From positions 109,157,431 through 109,221,430 of the forward strand of contig CM053146.1 in NCBI GenBank assembly GCA_028571685.1: a stretch of DNA of 64,000 nucleotides, given 5' to 3'. Below are positions 45,018-56,435 of the stretch, piece by piece. A program made the translations under genes and the position numbers. The notes under the pieces were generated by a model. That model was not told the origin of the DNA. It saw only the letters and a list, made by a program, of their open reading frames with translations, and searched no databases. Source of the DNA: Heterohyrax brucei (taxonomy: Eukaryota; Chordata; Mammalia; Hyracoidea; Procaviidae). Position 1 is the first letter of the stretch, and the number at the start of each line of letters is the position of its first letter.

Positions 45018-45155
45018 TGTGTAAGTCAGTACGAGTTGATCCCAACTCCCCCATGTGTGCCAGAACAAAATTGTGCTCTAGGAAGTTTTCAGTGACTCAT
45101 TTTTCAGTAGATTGCCAGGCCTTTCTTTTGAGGTACCTCTGGGTGAACTCAGACT
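45018..45155 (-). repeat. AfroSINE, diverged
   Basis: GTAAGTCAGTACGAGTTGATC, GATTGCCAGGCCTTTCTTTTG and GAGGTACCTCTGGGTGAACT give an antisense older copy lacking its head. Confidence 0.7.
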
Positions 45156-45159
45156 TTTA

Positions 45160-45990
45160 CTTACAAAGATCTCGTAATACCTAGAAGGAAAATGCAGGCA
45201 GAGGCCATAAATAAAAAGGAAATACAGATGGTCAGTAAACGTATGAAAAAGTGTTCGATTCTTAAAAAGAATTGAAATAACAATGGATACCATTTTCAGC
45301 TGACAAGTTGGCAAAAATAAGAATACTTTAAAAACATGAAGGATTGAAGCTGTTTGGAGTAAGGGGGACTTTCACACACTGATTAAAATTGAGAGCACAA
45401 CTGGAAGGAGATAGCATCTACTCAAACTGAGTAGGTTCCTTGGTGATACAAGTGGTTTGCACTTGACTACTAATAAAAGGTTGGCTGTTGGAACCCAGTA
45501 CCATGGAAGAAAGACCTGGGAGTTGGCTTCTGTAAAGATCACATTGAAGAAAACCTGGTGGAGCATTTCTGCTGACACACATGTGGTGCCATGAGTTGGG
45601 ACTGAGTTGACATCAGTGAGTTTAGTTTGGATTTCAAACTGAAGACAATATACCCTACAACTCAGCAATTCACCTTTTTCCTGGATAAGCTCATTAGAAA
45701 CAAGGACGTTTTTCGAAGCCTAGTTTCTAAGGAGAAAAGCAGAAAAGAAATTAAATGTACAGTAACTGAGGTATACCTAATCATGGCACGTCATACTGTG
45801 GAATACCATGTAACTCGAAGAAAGAACTGAGGTAAGTCATGAGATAGTATCATGGAAGGGGGTCTATAAGGCCAAAGTTTAGATGAAAAAAGCAAATTAC
45901 AGAATAGTAAGCTTAGTGGGATATTTCTCGTGTAAAATACACACAAAAATGATTTTCCTATGAGTATATGTATGCATGCAAATGCAAAAA
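45160..45990 (+). mobile_element. Old L1 (ORF2 3' region), split by a SINE
   Basis: CAAGTTGGCAAAAATAAGAA, CTACAACTCAGCAATTCACC and CATACTGTGGAATACCATG are diverged L1 landmarks on the plus strand. The SINE at 45425-45635 interrupts them. No intact frame. Confidence 0.7.
45425..45635 (+). repeat. AfroSINE, long variant
   Basis: GTAGGTTCCTTGGTGATAC, TAAAAGGTTGGCTGTTGG, a GAAGAAAGACCTGGGAGTTG module, GAAAACCTGGTGGAGCATTT and GAGTTGACATCAGTGAG. Confidence 0.85.
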
Positions 45991-46084
45991 TGTCTGAAAA
46001 GATTCACACCGTACATATAGGTAGAGTTACTTACGGAGCAGGTTATTAATTGGTCTCTTTACTTGGCTTGGCTTACCGTATCTG

Positions 46085-46350
46085 ATTTTTTTCCCTTCTA
46101 AATTTTACCGTCTTGTTGTGTAGTATATACATAGCAAAATACACACTAATTCAATAATTTCTGTGTATACAACTTAGTGATGTTGGGTTGTGTAGCCATT
46201 CTCACCCTCCTTTTCTAAGTTCTTACTTCCTCATTAACGTAAACTTGCTGGCCTTCAGATTCCTATCTAATCTTTCTAGTTGCTGTTGTCAGTTTCATCC
46301 CAGACAGGTAAGTCTTAAAAGAGCATAATACTGAAGGCAGACCTTTTTTT
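46085..46350 (-). mobile_element. L1 3'UTR fragment
   Basis: GTATATACATAGCAAAATAC, CAACTTAGTGATGTTGGGTT and GTGTAGCCATTCTCACC are antisense L1 3'UTR landmarks. Confidence 0.6.
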
Positions 46351-46646
46351 ACTAGCTAAGCTAAATTACTGTTGGGTTTTAAAATGACTTCATGAATATT
46401 TTTGGTTTAAGGTTTAAAGATTGTCTCCAGGGGAATAGTTACAGAGATTCACCCACCCTCCGTGGCCCTCCAGAAAATCTACAGTTCATGGGAATTTCAA
46501 ATTCTCTTCTGTATTTCCCCTCTTCTGTATTTCACCTTTTAATCAGCGTTCTTCTATGGAATCTAATCAGAATGTTCAGTAATGGTAGCCAGGTGCTAAG
46601 CAGTTCTTCTGGTCTCATGGCAGAGGAGACAGTTGTTCCTAGGGGC

Positions 46647-47242
46647 TGTCATGGATTGAATTGTATTCCCCAAAAATATGTGTAGAAATTTGGCTGGGCC
46701 CTGATTCCCAGTGGTATAGCTGTTAAGTGCTACCTCTGCTAACCAAAAGGTCAGCAGTTCAGATCCCCTAGGCATTCCTTGGAAACCTAGGTTGCTATGA
46801 GTCAGAATCAGTGGGATGGCAGTGGGTTTGTATGCTGTAACCTTGTGACGTTAGTGAGGGAGGATGGGCAGCATTTGAGTTGGTGGGGCAGGACTTAAGG
46901 TGTGGGATTGTACTGTGGCTTGGGGCAGCCTCTCGGGATATAAAAGAAAGAGACAAACTGAGATTTTGGGGACTTATGCCATCAGGAAAGAAAGCAGTGC
47001 TGGGAGCTGAGCACTTTGGAAGGGCTAGGAAGGACTAGGGTCCCTGCATCTCAGAAATTCCAGTCTGGGGAAAGATTGCCACAAGGACCGTCCTCCAGAG
47101 CCCACAGAGATAGCCTTTCCCTGGAGCTGACATCCTCAATTTGGACATTTAGCTTACTGGACTGTGACAAATAAAATTTGTCTTTTTAAAGCCACATACT
47201 TGTGGCTAATTTCTATTAAAATAGCACAAGCTGGCTGAGACA
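46647..47242 (+). mobile_element. Solo MaLR-like LTR containing a nested AfroSINE
   Basis: It starts TGTCATGGATTGAATTGTA and ends GGCTGAGACA. The body has GGGATATAAAAGAAAGAGAC, TGGACTGTGACAAATAAAAT and AAGCCACATACTTGTGGC. It is the sense-strand counterpart of the 33.2/36.2/41.6 kb LTRs. ATATAAAAG near 46938 fits the LTR promoter position and AATAAAAT near 47171 its poly(A) signal. The flanks GGGGC/GGGTG are at best an imperfect duplication. Confidence 0.82.
46699..46831 (+). repeat. AfroSINE nested in the LTR
   Basis: CCTGATTCCCAGTGGTATAGC, AACCAAAAGGTCAGCAGTTC, a short middle with deletion, and GGATGGCAGTGGGTTTG. LTR sequence continues on both sides. Confidence 0.9.
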
Positions 47243-47244
47243 GG

Positions 47245-47800
47245 GTGGTTAGCCACATATCTTATTTTTCACTGTCCTTCTTCCTCTGTTCTTCCGGGTG
47301 AATATCAGTTCTTGTGCCTAGGATGGCTGCTTGCTTTTAAGACCCCAGGGAGTACACAGTGAACTATCAGATGGAACAGAAGTACTAAACATGTTATTAG
47401 GATAATTAACTGGGATGTCCCGTGAAACCATGACCCTAAACCTCAAAATCCAGGAACTAAATCCCAGGAGGTGTTTGGTTCTACTTAAGAAAACAGCGTC
47501 AGCAGCCATGCTTTTTTTGTTGTTGTAAATGTATTTGTCATACTTTTGCCTATACATATTGACAGCAATTATAGTAATTGACTATGCAATCCTGTTAATC
47601 AATGCTTTTTTTTCATCACTGTTAATCCCCCTGTCCCCCTTTTCCTTTTCTTCCATCCTGGGTAACCACTAACAAACTTTGTCCTCGGTCCATTTGCCTT
47701 TTCTGGTCATTTTATATAAGCAAATTTACCACTGTGTCTTCATGATGGTTTGTAACCCTGGATCATTTGCCTTGCTCTCGTCCTGCTTCTGGCTTGTCCA
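47245..47800 (-). mobile_element. L1 3'UTR fragment
   Basis: CTTGCTTTTAAGACCCCAGG (as in the 1.6-3 kb L1), GTAACCACTAACAAACTTTG, TCCATTTGCCTTTTCTGGTC and ATTTTATATAAGC are antisense L1 landmarks. Confidence 0.65.
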
Positions 47801-48744
47801 CCGTTGCTAGGGCAAGCCGTGCTGGTTGGCTGCACGACAGTCTGTGCTGTCCAGCGTTGGTGGACCCCCAGTCCTGTTCAGCATTCTTCCGTTCATCTAA
47901 GCCATTTGTTGTCACTTTCCAGTAAAAACAGCTTGAAGCCTTTCCCCACATTTTAAGCCCCAAAGCAAACTCAACAACTGTTGAGAGTAAACAGTCTCCC
48001 ATTGGACATAATTTTTTCTCCCCTCAATCTCAGAATTGTATTATGTCGTCATCCTTCCTTTCTTTGCATTCTCCGAAGACTCTCCCTTTCCATAGCTTGC
48101 TCTTCTACTTGGATTTTTACATTATTTTCTCTCATTACCTCTGGAACCTCATTTCATAATTGAACTTTTTCCTTTTTTCAATTTCTTTCTCTTTGCTGGC
48201 CCTTCCTCCCCATCAGTGAACATGCTCCAGCACTTTGGGGAGATTAATTGTGTAGCATTTGTTTTAAGATGGATTGGAGAGAAGAGAATCCAAGCCAGAG
48301 AATCCAATTAGGAGGCTCTTTCTAGAGTTCAGGTAAAAACAAAGGGTAGTATGCTGAAGAATGAGGCACAGCAAACAGATGGGAGTCAGAGAGGATTTTG
48401 TTATCAGAGTGATTGTTGAGTTGACAGTTATTTATGACTTTGTCTCATTTTTCCTACTGTTTCATCAGCTTCTTGGGGATAAAGACTGTCAGGTTCATCT
48501 GTCTTTCCCTCCCAAAATAATTGAATGAATGAACGAATGAATTAATAACTAGGATTCTCCAGAATGGAATGTCAGTGGAGGAGAGTAGGCAGTGAGTAGA
48601 CTGCCACATAGAAGGTTTTCTTGTTTTTTTTTTTTTTTAAGAGAATACTCAGTGGGTAGGGAAGGAAAAGACATTTCTGTATCAAGGAGGAATGAGTAGG
48701 CCCTTGTTCCTCAGAGCATAGTCCATTGCATTAGCTTCCTAGTT
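47801..48744. other. No recognisable feature
   Basis: A pyrimidine-rich patch at 48040-48210; a GAATGAATGAACGAATGAAT run near 48520. No gene. Confidence 0.4.
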
Positions 48745-48776
48745 GACTCGATGGCAGTGGGTTGGTTGGTTTTTCT
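48745..48776 (+). repeat. AfroSINE 3'-end scrap
   Basis: TTGACTCGATGGCAGTGGG followed by a TTGG/T-rich tail. Confidence 0.65.
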
Positions 48777-49234
48777 TTAAGAATAGCTCAGGCCACTAAG
48801 TTTGTGGCAGTGCTTAGACATATGGAGGTTAAAAGTCTGAAATGGTTCTCAGTGAGCTAAACTAAAATCAAGGTGTCAAGAGGAATGTGTTCCTTCTGGA
48901 GGTCCCAGGGCAGAATCGGTTTTCCTGGTTTTTCCATACCTTGACTGGTAGCCCCCATCCTCCAATTTTCAAAACCAGCAGTGGCCAATCTTTCGTACCT
49001 TACATCTCTCTGACACTGGCTCTGTTCTGCCTGCCTCTTGCATTTGTAAGAACTCATGGGATTAGGTTGGGCCTACTTGGATAATCCAGGATCATCTCCC
49101 CACCTCAAGGTGAGCGATTAGCAACCTTAATTCCATCTGCAACTTTATTTTTCCTCTGTCATACAACCTCGCATATTCACAGGTTCTGGGAATTAGGGCA
49201 TGGATATGTTTGAAGGGCTGTTACTCTGCCTGTC

Positions 49235-49390
49235 ACACCTGTGGATAAGCAGCATCTTCATCACCTGGTTTATTAGAAATGCAGAATTTCAGGCCCCACC
49301 TCAAGCTTCTGAATCAGAATCTGGGTTCTGACAGGATGCTCAGGTGATTTGAATGTACCTTAAAGTTTGTGAAGCATTTGCTTATACTGT
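49235..49390 (+). mobile_element. MER5A-like hAT DNA transposon relic
   Basis: CATCACCTGGTTTATTAGAA, ATGCAGAATTTCAGGCCCCA, CTGAATCAGAATCTGGGTTC and GATGCTCAGGTGATTTG follow the MER5A pattern. Confidence 0.75.
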
Positions 49391-50185
49391 CTCTAAGATC
49401 CTTTCTAGTTTAAACTTCCTACAACTCTGAAAACTGTCTTTTGTTTTTTTTATCTTCCGGTCTTCATTATTCCTTGTAATCCTGGTTTCCTGTCCAAAAA
49501 GCTGGGGAGAGGGTGAGTTAATTTTGATTTGCACCCCTGGTGTTAATTCCTTGAAAGTCAGCCAAGTAGACTAGGACAACAGTTCATGCATGTCTCGTGC
49601 TGGCAAAGAGTGGATGTTAGAAAAGGCAATTAAATCGTGGAATTACCCATGATGCAAGGCTACTGGTCTGAGAAGATTATTTTCTTCCCCAAGCAGATTC
49701 ATAGGAGGACTGCCTTCATTAGTGTGTATATAATGTTAGTGGCCCAGCAAGTGAAGCAAAATAATATACCAATGAGCTGTTTTTAAAGAATCCCTAAACA
49801 GCTCAGCATTTGAGAAGTGTGACCAAAGCTGATTATAAAATTCCTTTCAAAGTTGCAGGAATGACAAACCTGTAAATGACACTGGTTCCCATGGGTGCGA
49901 AAAGGAGGTTGTTGGCAATTTGATTGTTCTTATTTGTAGGAGTGCCTTAAATTCACCTCCAAGATGACAAGTTCCTCAAGGCTAGAGACCAGGCTGTGGC
50001 AGTACCTGAGACCTACAAAGCACTCCATACGTTTTAGACTTGAACTCACTAAGGTTTTTAATTCTTGTAATACTTTATCCTGAATTACAGAAATACAATG
50101 AAAAAAAAAATGGGTGTGTAAACCTGGAGTATTGTAATGACCACCTTACTAGAGCCCTGCCTTCTTTTATTCATTGGATGATAAA
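49391..50185. other. No recognisable feature
   Basis: Unique intronic sequence; nothing identified. Confidence 0.4.
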
Positions 50186-50330
50186 TTCAGTCATTCAGCA
50201 AACCTTTATGAATCACTAACAAAATACCATCCATTGTTCCAGACCCATAGATACTAAAAGCACATGGTCACCATCACTGAATGGGCCCCTGTCACATCCC
50301 CGTGGGGGAGACAGTCTCATAAGTAAATTA
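50186..50330 (-). repeat. L2-like 3' end relic
   Basis: CAGTCATTCAGCAAACCTTTA, CCATTGTTCCAGACCCATAG and GTGGGGGAGACAG follow the antisense L2 end. Confidence 0.6.
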
Positions 50331-50897
50331 TTATGGCAGCCTAAGGGAATATGAACAAAGTTCATGGGCCTCTTGCCTCCAGTCTGTCATTCATGTTCTG
50401 ACTAGATTTATCATTAAAATCTTGTATTCCTTTTGTTGATTGGATTAATTAGAAACTCCAGTCTTTGGTTTTATTATTTTTATCTCTAACCCTGGCTTCC
50501 CATGTTGCCTCCAGGACCCCTAGTGGTTCTGAAAAATTAAGCCTTCTCAGGCTACTACAAGTGAAAAACAGAGGTTGTTATAAAGTTCTGGCAAAGACTT
50601 GTGGTGCTTCAGGAAGAGTTAGAGACACAAGAATGGCAGTAAGTGAGGCCCCCTCCACTCCCGACTCAGGGCCGAGAATCTGAGTGGCCCTCTCTGTCTT
50701 TCCAAGGCAGGCTACAGAAGTAAGTTCTCCCTACTCCGTGATCACGGCGATCCATCGTCACTGTGATCAGACTGCTTGCTTCATAGCACTTATTGGCATA
50801 AGTTGCAATTTTATTATATATAGTCACGTTGTGTGTATGTATATATATAATTATATATAATTTTATGTGCAGTCTTGTACATAATTGTATATACATA
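50331..50897. other. Unique sequence with a TA-rich run
   Basis: A TATATATAATTATATATAAT run near 50839-50860 lies just left of the BovB cluster. No gene. Confidence 0.4.
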
Positions 50898-51056
50898 TCA
50901 TTGTGAGGAATTTGGTCTTGCAAAATTCTCTTGTGCAGTCTCAAGAGTCATTTCTATCACTGAGGTCATATGTTCCAGCTACCGATCCTTTTTCTTATCT
51001 GTAGCTTTCACATTACACTCATTAGTAATCATCAATGCATTTTGATTGCAATTATA
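50898..51056 (-). mobile_element. BovB endonuclease-region fragment
   Basis: GTCTTGCAAAATTCTCTTGTG, GCTACCGATCCTTTTTCTTA and GTAATCATCAATGCATTTTG are antisense to 51525-51670 of the neighbouring plus-strand BovB, so the two form an inverted repeat. Confidence 0.8.
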
Positions 51057-51067
51057 ATTTTATGTAT

Positions 51068-52988
51068 ATATAAACTTTCAGAACCTTCCTTTGCTAATGT
51101 GGCATGACTCAAAATTAGAAGAAACAGCTGCAAACATTCAGTAATAATCAGAACCTGGAATGTATGAAGTATGAATCTAGGAAAATTGGAAATCATCAAA
51201 ATTGGAATGGAATGCATAAGCATCAATACTCTAAGCGTTAGTGAGCTGAAATGCACTGGTTTGGGCCATTTTGAATCATGCAGTTGTATAGTTTACTATG
51301 TCAGAAATAAAAACTTGAGGAATAATACTGCATTCATCATCAAAAAGAACATTTCAAGATCTGTCGTGAAGTACAATGTTGTCAGTGATAAGATAATATC
51401 TGTACACCTATTAGGAATACCAGTTAATACAACTATTATTCAAATTTATGAACCAGCACCTAAGCCCAAAGAAGAAGAAATTGCAGATTTTTACAAGTTC
51501 TGCACTCTGAAATTAAGCATACAATCAAGATGCATTGATAATTACTAGTGGTTGGCATGTGGAAGTTGGAGACAAAAGTGGGTCAGTAGTTGAAAAATAT
51601 GACCTTGGTGATAGAAACAATGCTTGAGACTGCATGAGAGAATTTTGCAAGATCAACAACTTCACAGCAAATACCTATTTTCCTCGACAGATGGAATACA
51701 GAGGAGTCAAATCAGCTACATCTGTGGAAAGCAACAATGGAAAAGCTTGGTATCATCAGTCAGAACAAGGCCAGGGACCAACTGTGAAACAGATAATCAG
51801 TTGTTCACATGTGAGTTCAAATTGAAAATGAAGACAGTTAGAACAAGTCCACAAGAGCTGAAGCATGAACTGAGTACTTTCCACCTGAATTTACAGACGA
51901 TCTCAAGAATGGATTTGACATATTCAATACTAATGACCAAAGACGAGACAAGTTATAGAACGACATCAAGAATATCATATGTGAAGAGGCCACTAAAAAG
52001 AAAAGAAAGAAAGAAAAGATCAAAATGCATATCAGAAGAGACTTTGAATTGCTCTTGAACATCCAGTAGCTAAAGCAAATGGAAGAAATAATTGAGCAAA
52101 AGAACTGAACACAAAATGTAAAAGGATTGATTGAGGAGAAAAAAAAGTGTTATAATGACATGTGCAAAGAGTTGGAGAGAGCAAACCAAAAGGGAACAAC
52201 ATACTTGGCGTTTCTCAAGCTGAAAGAACTGAATTAAAAATTTAAGCTCCATTTGCAGTATTGAAGCGTTCTACAGGGGAACACTGAATAACAGAGGAAG
52301 CATCAAAAGATGGAAGAAATACACAGAATTGCCATAGTGAAAATAATGATCAACATTGCAGGAGGTAGCATATGATCAAGAACTGATGGTACTGAAGGAA
52401 GAAGATGACACTGGGGTTAAAAAAAAAACCCAAACCAAACCCACTGCCATTGAGTAGGGTCCAACTTGTGGCAACCTAGAGGTCAGAGTAGAATGGCCCC
52501 ATAGAGTTTCCAAGGAGTTTCTGTCAGATTTGAACTGCAAACCTTTTGGTTAGCAGACATAACACTTAACCCACTATGCCACCAAAGTTTCTGGGGTTAA
52601 AACGAGGCTCCAGGAATTGATAGAATACCGCTTGAGATACTGCAACAAATGGGTCCTCACTCCTCTGTGTCCAGAAATTTGGAAGACAGCTACTGGCCAA
52701 ACAGCTGAAAGAGATTTGTATTTATGCCTAGTCCCAAGAAAGGTAATCCAACTGAATGTGGAAATTATCAAAGAATATCATTAATGTCACATGCAAGTAA
52801 AATTTTGCTGAAGAGCATTTGAAAGCAGCTAGAGCAGTATGTGCACGGGCAGCTTCCAGAAATGCAAACTGGATTCAGAAGACGGCACAGAGCTAGGAAT
52901 GTCATTGCTGATGTCAGATGGATCCTAGCTGACAACAGAAAATACCAGAGAGATGTTTACAGGGGTTTTATGGACTCTGCAAAGGTAT
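51068..52988 (+). mobile_element. BovB/RTE 5' two-thirds (endonuclease and start of RT)
   Basis: The plus-strand element starts near the 5'UTR. The frame 51171-51548 (125 codons) holds the N-terminal part of the AP-type endonuclease: SELKCTGLGHFES, KKNISRSVVKYNVVSDKIIS, VNTTIIQIYEP (the last carrying the conserved hydrophobic strand before the catalytic loop). Further frames at 51634-51825 and 51624-52058 continue the endonuclease/linker in shifted phase. Early RT follows at 52600-52988 (QTGFRRRHRARN, the fingers region). Stops and shifts make it dead. A SINE splits it at 52423-52590 and it breaks off near 52988. Confidence 0.87.
52423..52590 (-). repeat. AfroSINE with target-site duplication, nested in BovB
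   Basis: The tail AACCCAAACCAAACCC is followed by CTGCCATTGAGTAGGG, CCATAGAGTTTCCAAGGAG and the head ATGCCACCAAAGTTT. CTGGGGTTAAAA flanks it at 52411-52422 and 52591-52602. Confidence 0.96.
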
Positions 52989-53172
52989 TTCCAAGTCCCC
53001 TTCACTTTCAGCAGGCCAAGTTGCATCATCTGCTTTTCGTGGTTTTTAATGAGTTGTTTTCCAATCCTGAGGCTGCGTTCTTTTTCATGTATTCCAGCTT
53101 CCTGGATTACTTGCTTAGCATACAGATTGAAATAAGTATGGTGAAAGGATACAGTACTGCAGTACCTTGTTA
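52989..53172 (-). mobile_element. BovB RT fragment, antisense
   Basis: CCCCTTCACTTTCAGCAGGC, TTCCAGCTTCCTGGATTACT and GCATACAGATTGAAATAAG are antisense RT sequence (equivalent to 1090-1240). The segment adjoins the plus-strand element directly, making an inverted junction. Confidence 0.82.
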
Positions 53173-53454
53173 ATAAAGACAGTACAATGCTTTAAATATG
53201 TTTTTTCATTACAGATGGTTCTAGCTCCACTGTTTACTATGCTCCTTAGGGTGAGAACTGTATCTTCAGTGCTGTCATGTAGTAGGGGTCTCGTCCAACG
53301 TCTGCTGCTGGACTGAGCTTTAGAAAGTTAGGCAGCTACTGTGTGATTTCATATTTTTAAAAATCCACAAAAATACTCTTGAGTACCTTATCGTGTAGGA
53401 GTAAACAAGAGAATTAAAAAAAAAAAAATCACTTAACCATGAGAGTGTGACCCC

Positions 53455-53745
53455 CAGACATTCTTTTAGTTCAGTAAGGAAGTCACTCCTCAGATTCACC
53501 TTTCAGCCAGAGATTAGACAGGCCCATAAAGCAAAACAAGACTAAAGCGGTATACCAGGACAAGGACAAGGACTAGAAGGCGGAAGGGGACAGGAAAGCT
53601 GGTGATCGGGAACCCAAAGTTGAAAAGGGAAAGTGCTGACATGTAATGGGGTTGTTAACCAATGTCATAAAACATTATGTATACTAACTGTAATGAGGAG
53701 CTAGTTTTATAGACCTCCATCTAAAACAAAAATATAAATACTCTG
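53455..53745 (+). mobile_element. L1 3' end
   Basis: GGACAAGGACTAGAAGGCGG, GGGGACAGGAAAGCTGGTG, ATGAGGAGCTAGTTTTATAG and CCTCCATCTAAAACAAAAAT. Same subfamily as the copy ending at 40096. Confidence 0.7.
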
Positions 53746-54049
53746 TTGGTATTTGTGATTGAAACTTAAAGAACGTATGTATATTCACTCTACCCATGTA
53801 ATTTTCAGATCACATTACAGAAAAACTGAGACCCATACTTGAGATTGTGGAGGTAGAGATAGAGTGGTGAGATGGTTTAAGTACACTGATGACTTTGGCT
53901 AAAAATAGCAGCATGGTTAAACTCCAAGTTAGCATTCTTTTGCTTAGTAAATACTGACTGTATGCACTGTATTAATCCCTTGGGATAAGTACAGTAATCA
54001 TTCACTAGTTAAAATAATGTTACACCATCGGTTGACCTAACAGGTATAC

Positions 54050-54236
54050 AAAGTAAACCTGCTGCCATTCAGTTAATTCTGACTCATAGCAACCCTATGG
54101 GTAGAACTGCCCCGTAGGCTGTAATGTTTACAGAAGCACAGTGCCACATCTTTCTTCCGCTGAGTGGGTGGGTGGGTTCGAACCACTGACCTCTAAATTA
54201 GCAGCTGCGTGCTTAGCAGTATACTGCCAGGGCTCC
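54050..54236 (-). repeat. AfroSINE, long variant
   Basis: AACCTGCTGCCATTCAGTTA, GTAGGCTGTAATGTTTACAG, CACATCTTTCTTCCGCTGAG and the head TGCCAGGGCTCCC. Confidence 0.92.
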
Positions 54237-54312
54237 CAATACACAAATACGTGTACTTAGCAGATAAAGTAGAAAGTGTTATAAAGGTTATAGGAATTGG
54301 AGAAAGGCAGAA

Positions 54313-54515
54313 AGGTGATACAAGAGTTTAAGCTCTCATCTATTGACCAAGAAGTTGACAGTTCAGGACCCCAGCCAGTAGTGCTGCAGGAGAAAGACCT
54401 GACAGTCTGCTCCCATAAAGATTAAAAAAAAAAAAAAAACCAACTGAGAGCAGTTGTGCTCTGTCACATGAGGTCAATGTGAGTGCAAAAATCAATGACA
54501 CCTAACAACAAGCAA
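54313..54515 (+). repeat. AfroSINE, older long variant
   Basis: GTGATACAAGAGTTTAAGC, GGAGAAAGACCTGACAGTC, an internal A run at 54422-54438 and GACACCTAACAACAAGCAA at the end (BovB-type tail). Confidence 0.82.
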
Positions 54516-54851
54516 TGACTCTGGCAGAACGATCAGTGAGAACTTTGGGGAAGACAGGCCATTTCAGCTGTAATGTCGGATTTGAACATGGAGACACATC
54601 ACATAAAAAGCTCAAACAGAGGTAGAGGGAGTCACAGACAAGTTTGAGAAGCTCGTCTGTGAAGGAGTAGAGCAAGAGAGACCCTTGGACATGCAGATTG
54701 GAGTCCAACTGTTGAAAGCCTTGATTGCCAGATCGTGAAATTTAGTGTCATTGGGTCCTTGCAGTTCCTCAGGAAAGGAGTAAGGTGACCATAATGATAC
54801 TCTAGTGTGGGCTTTTGGCAGTACTCTTGGGAGGAATTTGCAGACAAGAAG

Positions 54852-54985
54852 CTGGAAGCAGGGAGAGCAGTTATTTTATGTTTATTCAGTAATGCTGGGT
54901 CTTTACTGATCACACTGCTGTGTCTAAAAAAAAAAAAAACCTGTTGCCATGTAGGTGGATTGAAAACTTAGGTCAGAATGTTTTT
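54852..54985. repeat. Direct repeat, copy A (partner at 56436-56530)
   Basis: GAGCAGTTATTTTATGTTTA, GCTGGGTCTTTACTGATCAC, then GTAGGTGGATTGAAAACTTA. It is shared with 56436-56530. Copy A carries an extra stretch with a run of A and CCTGTTGCCAT (54926-54949) between the shared blocks. Confidence 0.85.
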
Positions 54986-55089
54986 TCTAAACCCAGACAT
55001 AGCCTAAGTGACTCATCAGTAAGCCAAGAATTTTTAAAGAGTCATCACAGACGGACTGAAAAGATACACAGCATGAACAAGGAAATCTG

Positions 55090-55960
55090 CTAAAGGCTGT
55101 TAACTCAGACAGCTCGGGGACAGGAGAGTGATGAGGGGGACTGAAACCAAACAGCACCCACCCCTGAAAGCCACACCACTTGCCACTTTGGAGAGGGCCA
55201 CGTGCCAGTAGGGTGGGCCAGCAGCAAAATGGGAAGAGCCTGTGGAGCTAGATACGAAAGCCCCAGAGAGAGGAGAGAGAGGCAATTAAAATGCCAGACG
55301 GGAAAAATCACAACAACTTTTGAGGCGCAAAAGGCAGATTTCTAAACAGTAAATTGAATTTGCCAAACCCAGTTTAAATTAGCAGAAGCAAAGTAGGAGA
55401 CTGTGATTTTGGAAAGGTAAAGCAGTTGCTAAATGAGCCGCTAACTGGCAGTCTTGATTGTCACCTGGGAGCCGGAGCTGACCGCCTGGCTTGCACAACT
55501 GGACCACTCTGTTTATGGTGTGAGAACCCTTTAGGGTGGCTGTCAAGAGCCACTTCAGTGGGCTGAGCTGTGAACCTGCAGCAGCAGGCATGCCAGCTTG
55601 CACTGTGGTACTCCAGTAAAGGGCTATGTCTGAAGCAGTGCCAGGAACAGCCTCTGCAAAACAGCCCTGGCAGCCTTGAATTTTATGTGCTCTCTATGTG
55701 TGAACGGCCATTAGTCACACACTGATTGAACCTTTTCTCCCTGGAAGCCTCATTTCCAAAAGCAAAGGTAGCCTGTGCAACACAAGCTGACTGCAACACT
55801 GCCTTTGTCATCCCCTTCTTACATTTAAAGCTACTTCATAATAAGCTATTTTTTAGATTGAAGTGCTTAGCTGCTGTGTCAGGAATAATGCCAGCGAGGT
55901 CGTGTGTTTGTGCATGCGTATATGAATACACACGATTTCCCCATCGTTCTTGAAGACATT
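55090..55960. other. Repeat-free, GC-balanced block (candidate conserved element)
   Basis: About 870 bases without a recognisable mobile element in a repeat-dense intron. Composition is closer to 50% GC than its surroundings. The open frames are short and without splice context. I see no transcript features. See findings. Confidence 0.35.
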
Positions 55961-56435
55961 TTCATAAGAAAATAAATGTGGTGAATTTATAAAAAGGTTG
56001 ACTAACACTGCTACTCTATCACAGTCGCCAAGCCTAGTAATTAAGGCAAAGGCAGAGCTGGGCTTAGAGTCACTAGAATTCAACGTTGCTGTGAAATATC
56101 TAAGGATAGGCAAAAATTATTTGGAGTTTTATTCTTTCCTATTTCTTTGAAACTTGTAATTCCTATCTTACAGTCTTCCTCTGGGAGTTGCATGCAATAC
56201 TAATAGATTTGATATCAGAAGTCTGTTATTCACAGTTTTCTAAGAACACATTCAGGGCTATGAGATATAAAAGAACAAAGATAGCATGTTTTACATACAT
56301 CTGAGTATAATAATTTTTTTATTTTCTTTTAAAGGGGGGTAGGCAAGAGTAGAAACAACTGAAAAGTATCTCTACAAGCAGTGGTTTATGTTGTGTTTTG
56401 TTGTAATAAAACATACACTGTGTTTTGCAGTAGAG
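55961..56435. other. No recognisable feature
   Basis: AT-rich intronic sequence. Confidence 0.4.
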
